Shown: piece after piece, positions 11,455 through 22,183 of the stretch
Layout of the letters: every line of letters starts with the position of its first letter
Position numbering within the stretch: the first letter of the stretch is position 1
Source: Phragmites australis
Taxonomy: Eukaryota; Streptophyta; Magnoliopsida; Poales; Poaceae
Assembly (NCBI RefSeq): GCF_958298935.1
Contig: NC_084927.1
Span: 24,564,001 to 24,628,000 of the forward strand
Direction of reading: 5' to 3'
Length of the DNA: 64,000 nucleotides
Made by a program: the position numbers and the translations under genes
Notes under the pieces: generated by a model
What the model saw: only the letters and a program-made list of their open reading frames with translations
What the model was told of the DNA's origin: nothing
Databases searched by the model: none

Positions 11455-12843
11455 GTGGGAGATTCGCCTGGCGGTCGCGTCGACCGAGGAAATCGTCCCG
11501 CCGAGTGCACCGTTGGCAGGAGATGTTTGAATTCTCTGAGATATAAGAGGGGGAGGGGAACGATCCGCCCCCCTCTTTACGCCATCTTGCGACCTTGCTC
11601 TCGTTTCCTTCGCGCTCCTGAGCCCTTAGAATCCCTTAGGCGATCAGAGCGCTTCTCTCTCTTCCTCTCCACCACCCAGACAACCTCCCCTTCCGATGAG
11701 ATACCGAGAGCCGGGGGAAGCCGCCGCGACAGGACTCCGGACAGCGTGCTGCCGGAGTCTCGCTTGAAGAATGAGGAGGCGGCGGAGAAGGTCAGGAAGC
11801 TGCTGGTCCGTGAGGGCCAGCAGGGGGCCTCGGTGGTGACGCCGGCGAACTTCCCGCCGGCGACGACCATCCCCGGGTGCATCATCTTGTTCACATCCTT
11901 CGTGGCGGCGGGACTGGTGCCGCCGTTCTTGACATTCTTCCTCCAAGTCCTCGACACCTACGGTGTGCAGTTGGTGCATCTGAGCCCCACCTCCGTCATC
12001 GTGCTGGCGGTGTTTGCGCATCTATGCGAGATGTTCGTGGGAGTGGCGCCTTCGGTGACGCTTCTTCGACATTTCTTTGTCCTGCGATCGGCCGGGAAGA
12101 AGAGGGGGTACTCCACGGCGGACATCGCGGGGTGCTGCAATCTTCGACTGCGAGACTGCATGGGGGAGCGGTACATCCCTCAGGTGCTGCGAAGCAAATG
12201 GGAGGAGTGGCGGCGGGACTGGTTCTTCGTCGACGTCGACCCCCATGACCATCTTGCCCTACCGGAGGTGGCGGCGGAGCCCCAGAAGTCGATGTGGGAG
12301 GCGCCGTCGCCGGAGGACGCGAGGTTGGAGCCGGTGTTCGAGCGCATCAGATTCCTGCGCGATGCCGGGCTGACCTCGGTGATGGTGGTGGAGGACTTCC
12401 TGCGCCGCCGCCTGGCGCCCCTGCGGGAGCGGGCCCGGCCATGCTGGCTCTACACCGGGCCCGAAGACATCACCAGGACCCAAATCGGCGCAAGCTGGGA
12501 CCTAGGCCCGGCGGAGCTGAGGGGCATGATCCGTGTGGTGATCGACGTGGAGGACACGAGCCGGGCGGAGCTCCCGTGGCCGGAAATGGCGCTCTGCGTC
12601 AACCCTGAGTGCACAACGATCCAGGCAAGGCTGCCGGAGTTCGACGCCCAGGGGCTCGTCGACCGGCCAAGGAGCCGGAGCCCCGAGGCCTCCGAGCTCC
12701 CTGGGCTGGACGAGGCGGCCAGCGAGGGGGCCGCGAGCAGCCCGGTGCGGACCGGTGGCCCGGGCGCCGCGAGCGGCGAGCCGCAGGCCAGCGGCGGGGC
12801 CGCTGCGGGCAGCAGCCGCCGCACCGAAGGAGGAGACACTTGA
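11455..12843 (+). CDS. Gypsy-associated internal protein of the Transposase_28 ('gypsy type') kind
   Basis: An uninterrupted frame of 462 codons. The central part (about residues 125-260) reads GCIILFTSFVAAGLVPP, then YGVQLVHLSPTSVIVLAVFAHLCEMFVGV. This matches the plant domain usually labelled 'putative gypsy type transposon' (F..GLGLPP, then YGLELVHLNPNSI, then CEAWLGI). The C-terminal 100 residues are Ala/Gly/Pro/Ser-rich and look disordered. Its role is not established; it is typical of large non-autonomous grass Gypsy elements. The first 60 codons overlap leader-like sequence with a TATA-like GATATAAG near 11540, so the true start may lie further downstream. The frame ends close to the right edge of the insertion and may be cut. 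Confidence 0.6.
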   Translation: MGDSPGGRVDRGNRPAECTVGRRCLNSLRYKRGRGTIRPPLYAILRPCSRFLRAPEPLESLRRSERFSLFLSTTQTTSPSDEIPRAGGSRRDRTPDSVLPESRLKNEEAAEKVRKLLVREGQQGASVVTPANFPPATTIPGCIILFTSFVAAGLVPPFLTFFLQVLDTYGVQLVHLSPTSVIVLAVFAHLCEMFVGVAPSVTLLRHFFVLRSAGKKRGYSTADIAGCCNLRLRDCMGERYIPQVLRSKWEEWRRDWFFVDVDPHDHLALPEVAAEPQKSMWEAPSPEDARLEPVFERIRFLRDAGLTSVMVVEDFLRRRLAPLRERARPCWLYTGPEDITRTQIGASWDLGPAELRGMIRVVIDVEDTSRAELPWPEMALCVNPECTTIQARLPEFDAQGLVDRPRSRSPEASELPGLDEAASEGAASSPVRTGGPGAASGEPQASGGAAAGSSRRTEGGDT

Positions 12844-13011
12844 ATCTCCACCGGCTCGGCACCGGAATAGCTTCATATTTGCACCAAATAATGCTCCAGA
12901 TAACATGCTCAATCAACATGACTTCCCTGTCATTGAATTTGATGGTGACCCCGCCCCCATGACATTCCAAAAGAGTTCCCTGGCGAGAGATACTCCATCG
13001 ACGACATAGAG
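12844..13011 (+). other. Junction between the Gypsy insertion and CACTA coding DNA
   Basis: Sequence changes from GC-rich Gypsy gene to AT-rich CACTA gene relic somewhere between about 12840 and 12900. I could not fix the breakpoint or find a target duplication. Confidence 0.4.
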
Positions 13012-15475
13012 GCGACCACCAAGTGCAAGCTCATACTGCCCACATTGTTAGCTCTGATAACATCATTGAGGTTGGCACGGGCTTGGCGTTCCCATGTGGC
13101 AGAGAACAGATGATTCACGGAGTCCCATTATAGCCTGGTTATGCTAGGGTGTTAGTGGACATGTTCCTATTCCCACAGAGGATGACATCAGGACAATTGG
13201 GGGGGGGGGGCATCCACTCCTTCATCTAGTGGTCGAAGAAGTTCATAACACTGGTTGTCACTCACCGCCTCCATGGCCTTAACGGTCACCGTCTCTAGTA
13301 CGCGACAACAACGACTTCTTTTTTCATCATGCTCCCCCAAAGGTCAAATATCCTTTTGCACCATATGAGCAACAATAATTGTCCAGTAAATCTAGCCAAC
13401 AATCCACTAAAACAACATCTCCTATAAAGCACAGAGCTAGCAAACAGGTGGACAAGAGTAAAGAGGTAGAAGAATCTCTGTCAAACACCTATTTGGCAGA
13501 CCAGTCGTTACTGAGTAAGAAAGTAATTGGGTTGGGCAAGTATGATTCTGCATGAGCTATACATGAAGAGGATCCATGAGGAGAAACATCTTTCTCCTCA
13601 TGTTTTCAACGCCAAGTACCAACAGCAACATTTTCTGAAACTAGCTGGAACCTTCCTTGTGACCTTTGAGGATTTATTCCTCCTCTACCGTTGTGATATG
13701 TTGAACGCCGATCTGATGAGATGCTGACACTGTAAGTGTTATTAATCACGGTATTTTGCTTAATGAACTGCCTAACTCATTGATACACTCATTCATCTAC
13801 ATTATTCTTATGAACAGACTTATGATTCAAGAAGATAGGAGGGAGAATCCGAGAATTGGATTCTTCGACCCACAAGTCGTATGTGGGTCAACGATTACCT
13901 GGTCTCCGGAGGAGGTCGAGAAATACGTCGCGGAGGCCATAATTTCTCTCTATGGAACGAAGGACCTTATTCTTCTACCATACAACTACAAAAACCATTG
14001 GATGCTAGTTTGTATCTATACACACAATCAACACTGCATATACTTTGACCCCAGGAACTACGACAAAGAGAGATATTCAGATCTAACAGACTTGCTAATA
14101 AGGGCGTTCGCGAAGTATGTTTTGTTGGTCGGGCTTGTACGGAGAGATAAACCCTTAGCGACCCCCCAACATCAGTTTCTGGTAATAATTCCTCCGTCGC
14201 ACATCAATTTACCGTTATAATATGCATTCCATAGAACTAAATTTACTGTGCACAAATTTCTACAGTGTCACAAGTAGCCGCAGGGCACCAACCTCTGTGG
14301 GTACTATGTTGCCCAGTATATGATGCAAATTGTTGGCTTTAGTCCACCAGTATATCCGTCGGTTAGTGTAATTATAGTAAATTAAATGTATTTTTTATCG
14401 TTGTGTCTAACTATTTTAATTTTCTTCTACATACATATAAATTTTCTACAAATACTCTCGAAAAGGACAAATTTGTGTATATTAAAAAACGTCTCATCTC
14501 TTTCATACATGCGGAGATCATAAAGGAGAGTGACGAATTTTATGACCGTGACAACTTTAAGAGCCAAGGTTTGTAATCTCAACAGAAGCTGGTCAGTTCA
14601 ATATATTGCTATAAATAAGCTGTTGTAAATGTTTGACCTCAATTGTGTCTTCTAAATGTGTAGCTTGCTTTGGAAAAATCATTGGTTATTTGAAGATTAG
14701 AACTTCTATATGTTCTTTCCTTCTTAATAGTTTTTTCATTTCTCAGCTGTAGTTTTGATGTCATACGGTATTTCACGGTGCTACTAGTTTGATCCATTGT
14801 ATAGCTTGTGATATCTTACTTGTTTCAAACACGGCATGCACATATTTTTGTTATCTAGATACTAGGGATACTATGCTTCTTTGTTTAAAGTGGTGAAAAA
14901 ATCTTCTATGATAAAACCGATAAAATGTTAGGACTTAGGCCAGTCATGTTGTTTTAAGTAAATTTGCTGCCTTATTTTTGAAGGCCAGATTATGTTCATG
15001 GCATCATGACATTACGTTTTACATGTTGTTATGATCTATGAGCATATTGATCCTAGCCTTTCTTGGCAATGTATATTTGTGATGCTGACTAGCTGAGCAG
15101 AGTGGAGTTGTGACAATCATCATCATGCTTATAACAATATTTTTTAGTATGACCAAAGTAGTGTGTGCAGGCCTCTTGTAATTGTTTCCAATGATTATTC
15201 TAGTTGTGTGCATGATATGTCTAGCCTAGCAAAACAATGTCAAACATGACTGGTGACTTGGACATGATGTTCTAGCTACTTCTTTCTACCTTTTTTTGTT
15301 GGCAACAAATTTAATGTCTATTGTCTTTGAATGTTCCTAGGAATGGGAGAGACCAGCTAATGATCCTCTCGATGACGATGAAGAAGAGGAACAGGAAGAA
15401 CAACCACCGCAAGAAGGGATGATCCAGACAAGGAAGAACCTGAGGAAGATGATCCGGACAAGCCAACTAAGTAAT
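13012..15475 (+). pseudogene. CACTA-encoded Ulp1-like (C48) cysteine peptidase, several exons, disrupted
   Basis: Upstream remnants (13040-13200) read in shifted frames as a LAFP...REQMIHGVP...GYARVLVDM segment common in grass CACTA second genes. At 13527-13730 comes ..EDLFLLYRCDMLNADLMRC, then 13819-14130 carries the peptidase core with the catalytic-His motif NHWMLVCIY and the Asp motif YFDPRNY. A further exon starts after an AG at 14265. It contains the active-site Cys motif LCGYYVAQYM, but an in-frame TAG (14275-14277) precedes that motif. About 14507-14575 encodes the usual EFYDRDNFKSQ. A final acidic exon (about 15341-15475) starts EWERPANDPLDDDEEEE. C48 peptidases normally process SUMO-like proteins; why CACTA elements carry them is unknown. 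The stop and frame breaks make this a pseudogene. Confidence 0.85.
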
Positions 15476-15760
15476 TTTGAATGAACTGGCTGTGGTAGAT
15501 AGACATTGGGCCAAATAAATGTACCATATTTTTGGAGAATGTAAGATGTATCAGTTCAGTTCAGTTTTAACTGTTATTTATGCCGGCTTATACGTGTATG
15601 ACTTTGTGACATTGAATGAAGATGTTTTATTTTCATTGTGTATGATCTATGTATGATCTGTTGTGAATGGAGTTTGAATCTGTTGTTGAATGATCTGTGT
15701 ATATGCTATGTTGTCAGTTTACATTATGTAATACAAAAATTCAGTACTATATAAATGAAT

Positions 15761-16144
15761 GTACAGATGATTCTAGGCCTACAACTGTCTATACAAATAC
15801 ACAATAGACAGCTCAAAATGGGAGTTGTTTGTAGTGTTCCTAGTTCACAGACGACTCGTAACTGAAGCCATTTGTACTGTACAATGTTCACAGACGGTTT
15901 GAAACTTTGAGCCGTCTGTGATATTCCTATAGTACAAATGGCCGAAACTTTAAGCCGTCTGTGATATTTTTATAGTACAGATAGCTCTAATAACGAGCTG
16001 TCTATACAAAAGATTTGTTATATAGATGGTTCAAAAAGTATCTGTATAAATCTGATTTGTACAGACTCTTTTCCTTATATGGTTCGAAAAACCGTCCCGC
16101 ACGGTGTTTCTAAACCATGTATACAAATATTTTCTCTAGTAGTG
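15761..16144. repeat. CACTA right subterminal repeat array
   Basis: Diverged copies of the same AGACGG...CCGTCTGT unit as at the left end (for example GAGCCGTCTGTGATATT), again in both orientations, ending at TAGTAGTG. Confidence 0.8.
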
Positions 16145-16147
16145 CTT

Positions 16148-17624
16148 AGCATTATATTCTACAGTAGAGGTGCAAATGTAAATTTGAGAAAAATAGTGTT
16201 ATTGTTTGAACTAAAGAGAGTTAGTGAATATTCTTAGGTTAATTAATTTGCATGCTGTTCGCAGCCCCCCCCCCCCGGGCCATATGTGGTGGTTGCAGCC
16301 TTGACCTCCCTCTCTAATCTTGATAAATTGAGCGTAGATGCTTATATGCGAGTTAAGGAGAGATAATATAGCAATATCAAGCGCCATACAAATGTACTTC
16401 TCTCCAATGCTAGCACCTCTTGCATGGGGGCGAAGCTGGTAGCACGTTCTATTAATCAGTGGTAGTTACATGAGTGAGCACCTGTTAATCATTTGCATTC
16501 GGATATTATCAGGCGTCGGCGATACAGGACAAGTACGCTCTCCATCTCCTACATGGCAAGAAGAGCAGTTTTCTTTTGTTAAGTGCATGCACTGGAGAAG
16601 GCATGTGATCTTCCTTTTTGTTTAATTAGGGTGCTCTGAGGGAAAGAAAATAGCAAATTTTCAGATGCACAGGAATCCAGTTCATTGTGAAAACAGTCCT
16701 GAATTAATTTATCAGTAGTGCTACTATGCCTCATATCCAGCTATCCTAGAATAGTAATCCAGGTTAACCATATGAAGATCAAAGGTTTCCATACTTTTGA
16801 AAAACGAAAGCAACGGTTGAACCATTTGTGGTAGTAGATTAGGGGGCACAGAGTTCAACTTTTCCAGATGAGCTGACTTGTGTTTATCAGTACTATTTTG
16901 GACATGAGAAGCATATCCCTTGTAGATCAGGTGGAGTGCACGGTGTGCCAATCTGGTTTTGTTCAGAAATGACACGATCGACATTCAATTTAGCTACTGG
17001 ATTCGTGATGTCTTTGACAGAGATAGCCTTAGTATGATGCGTTAACGGTTATGGCATATGCTTTCCGGGCAATAGGAAATAATATACAACTCATGGTTAC
17101 TCTTTATGCACGTCGTTTGGGTGCTCGATTATCGTTGGAATAGTTTCATATTAATTATGTTGAAATAGTTTATATTAGTTATAGAAGAATAATATCGTTT
17201 AATTTAAAAGTGAGGGCCCCTCACCTCATTAGGTAGTTTTTAAAATCGAGAAATACTCTTTCATCCTACAATCATGTACACATTTCACTGCAGCTCTGCC
17301 CTCTTACTCCCAAGTCAACAAATATAAGGTGAAATCTGTTTTTTTATCACTAACTTAACTGGAGCTTTGTCCTCTTATTCTCTTTTGCTATTTGATTGAA
17401 TTATTCATGGTAGGATCCTCCAGTGAGTCGCTAGAGCAACACACAATTGTCCGACGAACTAGGCAAAAAATTTATCCGTTGCGTTTATATATTGTCCTTT
17501 CTCTTTATATTCAGCAGTAAAGGATCAAGGTGCTGCAGAAGAAGAGGAAGTACCGGAGAAGATCAAGGCGGCGGCGGCACAATGCATATGACAATCAGGG
17601 ACAAAAGTAGCCATGGATGGGCGA
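16148..17624. other. Intergenic DNA with two possible exon remnants
   Basis: After ATTATCAG at about 16512 a frame reads ASAIQDKYALHLLHGKK. After TATTCAG near 17513 another reads VKDQGAAEEEEVPEKIKA, then a stop at 17587. Both have acceptor-like sites and amino-acid composition unlike the AT-rich surroundings, but I do not recognise a family. They could be the last exons of a lost host gene. A run of C lies at about 16266-16277. Confidence 0.25.
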
Positions 17625-17632
17625 TTGGGGAG

Positions 17633-18769
17633 TAGGGCTCGAAAATTCGACGGTAATCGAGTAAAAATCGTGATAATCGGCTATCTCGATCCGGCTCGGT
17701 TTCAGAAACCGAACGGTAACCAAATTTAACTTTAAAAAATTCAAAAAATCAAAAAAAAATCTTTAAAACAATTATATACAATTCTAAGACCTTCTGTGAA
17801 ATTTTTTTTTTCAAAAATAATGTCGTTTGCATCATATTCTATAGAGAGGAAGTTTGAAAAAAATGAAAAAAGTTGAAGCATGCGGCTCAGTTATTAACTC
17901 ATATTAAGAAAAAGTTTAACATGTAAACACATATTTTTATTGTGTATAATGTATCTTAATAGGATCATTAAAATGATTTCGCTTTATTTAGAGTTTTATT
18001 AATTTCTCTATGATTTTTACAAAGTTCACAAGCATAAAGTGAATATGTTAAGAAACAGTATTGCAATTAACTTTTTCATATCTACTATTATTTTTCCTAC
18101 ATAAATCATAGTATAAATAAACTAATAAAAGTGGTTTCACTAATTTTTGAGGTGTGATGGATCAGTTATGAATTAATCTAGTCACAACACATTTACATAA
18201 TCCTGCATGTTACAATAACTAATTCATGAGTTCATATATTTTTAAAAGACATAGGATCATGTAAGAAGACTAAAAAAACTAGTTTCATGATTTTTGGATT
18301 AGCAAAGAGTAAACTATGCATTTAACTTGGTTTAAAAAATACATTTTCTCACAGAAAATTTTGAAATTTTTTATGAGTATAAATACTTTTATCATGTAGA
18401 TCATATTACAAGAAAACCAACAAAATTTGTTTCATTTGATTTGAAGATCAGATGAATTAGTTATTGATTTTACAAGATTGAGATGATTTTTAAATGTTTT
18501 TTTTGTTGAACTTCACTTAAAATCAAGAAAACCGCTCGATAAATCGAGAAAGCCAAGTGGTTACCGATAAAACTGAGCGGTTACCGACAATACGGAAAAT
18601 TAAAAAACCCGCTCGGTAACTGGTCCAATTCGACCGGTTACTCGCAATTTTTTCCTCAAATTTCAAATTTATTCAAATAAATTTTGTTTGATTTTTTTGA
18701 AAATTCGAGCGGTTACCGTGGTAATCGCGCTTTTTCGGTTACATCCGGAGCTCAATAACGTAAACCTTA
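17633..18769. mobile_element. hAT-like non-autonomous element, 1137 bp, with 8-bp target duplication
   Basis: The element starts TAGGGCTCGAAAATTCG and ends in ACCTTA. Identical 8-bp copies of TTGGGGAG flank it (17625-17632 and 18770-18777). Both subterminal regions carry GGTAACCGAGCGGTTACC-like motifs. The terminal repeats are poorly matched beyond the first bases, so the superfamily call relies mainly on the duplication length and the TAGGG/CCTTA ends. The interior is AT-rich and has no gene. Confidence 0.65.
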
Positions 18770-18777
18770 TTGGGGAG

Positions 18778-19268
18778 ACATGGAGAGAGAGGGAGAGGGG
18801 ATGAATCACCCTCGAAAGACGCTGATGATCCTCCTCTTCCACCCGTAAAAATGGCAGCGTTTTCACAATCTGGGTCCGTTTATACAAATATTTTTGCAAA
18901 AAACTGACTGGAACTGATTAGCGTGACGTATCAAGGTTGCTGGTAATTTTCAGATGTTAAGTTGGCACTCGGCAATCTGCATTTTTTTTTTTTTGTTGAT
19001 GATCGTTGAATCGTCAATTTTATGAATTTATAAAGTAAAAAAAATGTCTTGAGTAGACAAACCATAGGAGAATATAAAAATATTTTATATAGGTTTAGGT
19101 CTTCTGAGGATAATAACTATACGTCATATTTATCTTATATTGAGTTGAGCATGTTACAAAGAGTGTGTGTGACTAGTTTAGATAAATCTAAATCTAGTCC
19201 ATGATTTTTTTCTCGGCTTCAGTTATCTTTTAGCTTGTAATGATTTGTTCAACTTGTACAATGTCTAA
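18778..19268. other. Intergenic DNA, no gene seen
   Basis: AT-rich with a T run near 18983-18995. No feature recognised. Confidence 0.5.
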
Positions 19269-20803
19269 TGGTTTGTTCTAGTTGTTCATGCTTGTTCTTT
19301 ACAGGGGCTCTATGCTCTGTATATATAAGGAGACTTGTATGTTCTTTGGAGTCTTCATTTTCATTATTGGAGATAAATTTTTCTATTTACAAAATACCAT
19401 GTGTATCTACGGATAGTTTTCTTTTATTTAAAAAATTATCTTTCTAGAAATAGAGATATGTCTCAAGAATTGCAAAAAATCCTAGGATGTTCGAATATGG
19501 TAGCTATCCAGTAGTATATTCCATAAATCTAGAGAGAAGACAAGACATCCGTTGATAGCGTCTTGCTTGGTTCCAGTAGCCTTGGATATTTTTCCCACGG
19601 GAGTCAGGGATCGGTCTTGATTTGATCGATGTCAGGACGTCCCCCGATAGGATTGTCGAGGGGTAGACAAAGCCCCTTTGGAGGTCCTCGACCGTCTTCG
19701 TCGACCACAATGACCTCACGCAAGTTGTTGATCGGATGACATTTGGTTAGCGAGGCTTGACAACGGTTATTCGTCGGATTGTCATCCCGACAAGCCTTGT
19801 TCTAGAGGCTACGCCTCTCTGAGTCTGATACATTATATGATGGGGATTACATGATCTACCCTGGTTAGTGCTGTTTCCGGCTAGGGCTAGATGAGAATTT
19901 TTGACCTGGATGATGATCTCTTTCGTCAAGTCGGTCACTGAGTTCATCCAATCCTTATCGGCTGGGGTCACCAGATTTGTGGTCGGAGGACACCTGAGGG
20001 CCTCTTGTAGAAGAAGGATCCTCTTAGCGGTCGCAGATATGAGGCATCAGCCCCCTGCTGATGCTAGTGAGATGGTCAAACTGGTGCTCCATTAAGGTTC
20101 TAGGGAGGTGTACTCATCAGGTGCTGACCATCACCCACACCCGGAGCCGGAGGACCTTGTCCGTTTGTAGGATCATTGTCATAATTACCTATACCATCAC
20201 TCCTGTCTCCGATGGCGAAGACTTCTTAGAGGTAATCTTCACTAGAGGAAGTATCCAGACCCATCATGAATTTTTCATTGGATTGCTTCAGCTTGATGTT
20301 TTGACAATCCATATTGTCAGAAGTTATGGGTGTAGATCTCGACTTGTTGTGAATTGGGCATTCACGATTGTTTTGGCAGCCGAGTAGTTCAGACTCAATG
20401 TCGTAATTTTTGGTGTATTGATCCATAAAACAACTTACCTCATTGCTTGAATCATCATCGGAAGGTTCTTCATCAAAATTCCCCCAATCGATCACCGGCT
20501 CGCTGGGAAGAGGGGTAAAGTTGTCATAGAACCCCTCATCCAAGAAACCGGTTCTCAACGAAGGCTTGTTCCCGTTGTTCGTGCTTGTCCTCCGTAGGGC
20601 CCCCAGGCTCCGTATATATATAAGGGCATCATACGTCCTTTAGAGTCTTCTTTCTCATTCTTAAAGATAAACTTCTCTATTTATGGGATACCTTAGGTAC
20701 CTACATATATTTTTCTTTCATTCAAGGATCCTCCTCACGAAAATAGAGATATGATCTAAGAATTACGAAAAACTCTGAAATGTTCGGATATGATAATTAT
20801 CCA
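19269..20803 (-). mobile_element. Small degenerate LTR-type element with about 240-bp direct repeats
   Basis: Segments 19269-19510 and 20562-20803 are diverged direct copies. Both contain TTGTTC..TTGTTCATGCTTGT, a CTCTGTATATATAAGG TATA-like block, an AATAGAGATATG block and an end like GGATATG...TATCCA. Between them, about 1.05 kb reads on the minus strand as hydrophilic, gag-like frames with several stops (20226-20558; 19747-19971). There is no reverse transcriptase. This fits a minus-oriented non-autonomous LTR element, but a target duplication was not found. Confidence 0.5.
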
Positions 20804-21392
20804 ATAGTGATCGTCACTTTGCTACTCTAACTTTACTCTATAAGTATTCTGTTTATTGAGGGCCACCCTGTAATGGCACATGAGCTAGACCACAACTGGT
20901 GTGTGTAAACACAAGAATCGATACTTCAACTAATCAAATTTAGTCGATGTGTTTTCTAAAATTTACATGCTGGTTAGCCCAACGAACAAATGTGCAAAGC
21001 TCCCAATGGCCCAACTCAACGCATATGCATATGACTCCTAATGGCCTAACGCCCAAACCCAGACTCCTAGAGACGTAAAGGCGCACATATAAGTCACAAC
21101 GCTCAGTGGAGTGGAGGCGACGCTCAATGGTCGGGCAGAGGGCAACGACGCGGCCGTGACGAGGCACGACTGCAAGACTGAGACGGGTTAGTGTGGCACG
21201 ACCGAGGTGGCACGGGACGGGACGAGGCTGCATGACTACAGTGAGCATCAGTTTCTCGACACAATAGTCCGATTGCTCACTGCTTAGTATCTTGAATGCA
21301 TGTTTTCCTCTGGAAAATGAGTGTTATGCAAATTGTAAAATCTCATAAATCAAGAGAAAGACTATTGATTCCGAAAGACGATGAACTGATTG
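20804..21392. other. Intergenic DNA, no gene seen
   Basis: No recognisable protein or element ends. A GC-richer patch (21000-21250) gives an unsupported minus-strand frame. Confidence 0.5.
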
Positions 21393-21395
21393 TAA

Positions 21396-21709
21396 GAGCA
21401 ACTTCACAGTTGAGCTAGCTGCTAGCTCTTATTTTATCATCTTATCACCACATCATCCAAAAGATAGTATAAAAGACCATTACTCTAACAGTTTAGCTCA
21501 TACACTCTCCAAAATAAATGTTAGCCCCACATGGTTAGATTTTATTAATCCTCCTCCTCTCTCTTCCACATCCCACAGCTAGGACTCACGAGCTTGCCGC
21601 GGTATGACTGAGTCTAGCTCTTCAAGAGCTAGCACACTCTCCGTCCGCTAGCTAAAAAACCAACGTGGAGTTGCTATCGCTAGCTGAGGTGGCTTCGTTG
21701 GAGCTGCTC
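21396..21709. mobile_element. Tourist-like (PIF/Harbinger) MITE, 314 bp, TAA duplication
   Basis: The left end is GAGCAACTTCACAG and the inverse of the right end is GAGCAGCTCCAACG. TAA flanks both sides (21393-21395 and 21710-21712), the target choice of Tourist-type MITEs. The interior is rich in AGCTAGC and has no gene. It lies about 270 bp upstream of the LOX TATA box. Confidence 0.65.
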
Positions 21710-21982
21710 TAAGTTCGATTCTTGTTTTATAGTTCCTTTATATTGAGTGTTGAAATTGTTATAAAAAAATTGTACTTCAAATCTTTTCATTGTTATCAAA
21801 CAATTTTTCAATTATATACGCCAATTGTTAAAATGATAGCACGCCACTGCCTGCGCGGAAGTCTCTGCTCGGCAGCTCCGCCTCCTTTCCGCCCCACGCA
21901 TAGCACGCATGCAACACATGTGCGCGGTGCGGCCGAGCCGAGCCGAGCCGAGCTCAGCTCAGCTCGTTGGTGGTGGGCGCGG

Positions 21983-21990
21983 CTATATAT
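21983..21990 (+). promoter_or_regulatory. Probable TATA box of the lipoxygenase gene
   Basis: CTATATAT inside a GC-rich segment about 195 bp before the LOX start codon. It implies a 5' leader of about 165 nt that includes pyrimidine-rich TTCTTCTTCTTC. Confidence 0.5.
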
Positions 21991-22183
21991 GGTGCTGCTC
22001 CCACTGCGAGAAAGGTAGCGGGCGCAAGCAGAGACCGGTCCAAGAACCGGAGGGAGTGAGAACAATCGTTTCCACCATCCCGCGAGAGCGAGCTGTTTTG
22101 ACCCGGATTTCTTCTTCTTCTTTTGGTCCTGCGCCAATTTTAACTGCTACGATCGATTCGAGGGGAAGATTCCAATTCTGGTC

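Larger units (their letters stand above)
5231..16144 (+). mobile_element. CACTA (En/Spm) DNA transposon, 10.9 kb, with degenerate genes and a nested Gypsy piece
   Basis: The left end starts CACTATAAAAAATAAT. The right end finishes TCTAGTAGTG, whose inverse is CACTACTAGA. Both ends are flanked by the 3-bp duplication CTT (5228-5230 and 16145-16147), the hallmark of CACTA elements. About 430 bp inside the left end and 380 bp inside the right end hold many diverged copies of an ACAGACGGTTC...GCCGTCTGT unit. The interior contains a TNP2 transposase relic, then an Ulp1-type peptidase relic, both on the plus strand and both disrupted. A Gypsy LTR plus internal gene (9649 to about 12850) is nested between them. 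The element looks unable to encode its own transposase, though the ends look usable in trans. Confidence 0.93.

Noticed and set aside
16724..16984. Minus-strand 86-codon frame
   Set aside because: No recognisable domain, no splice or promoter context; likely chance.
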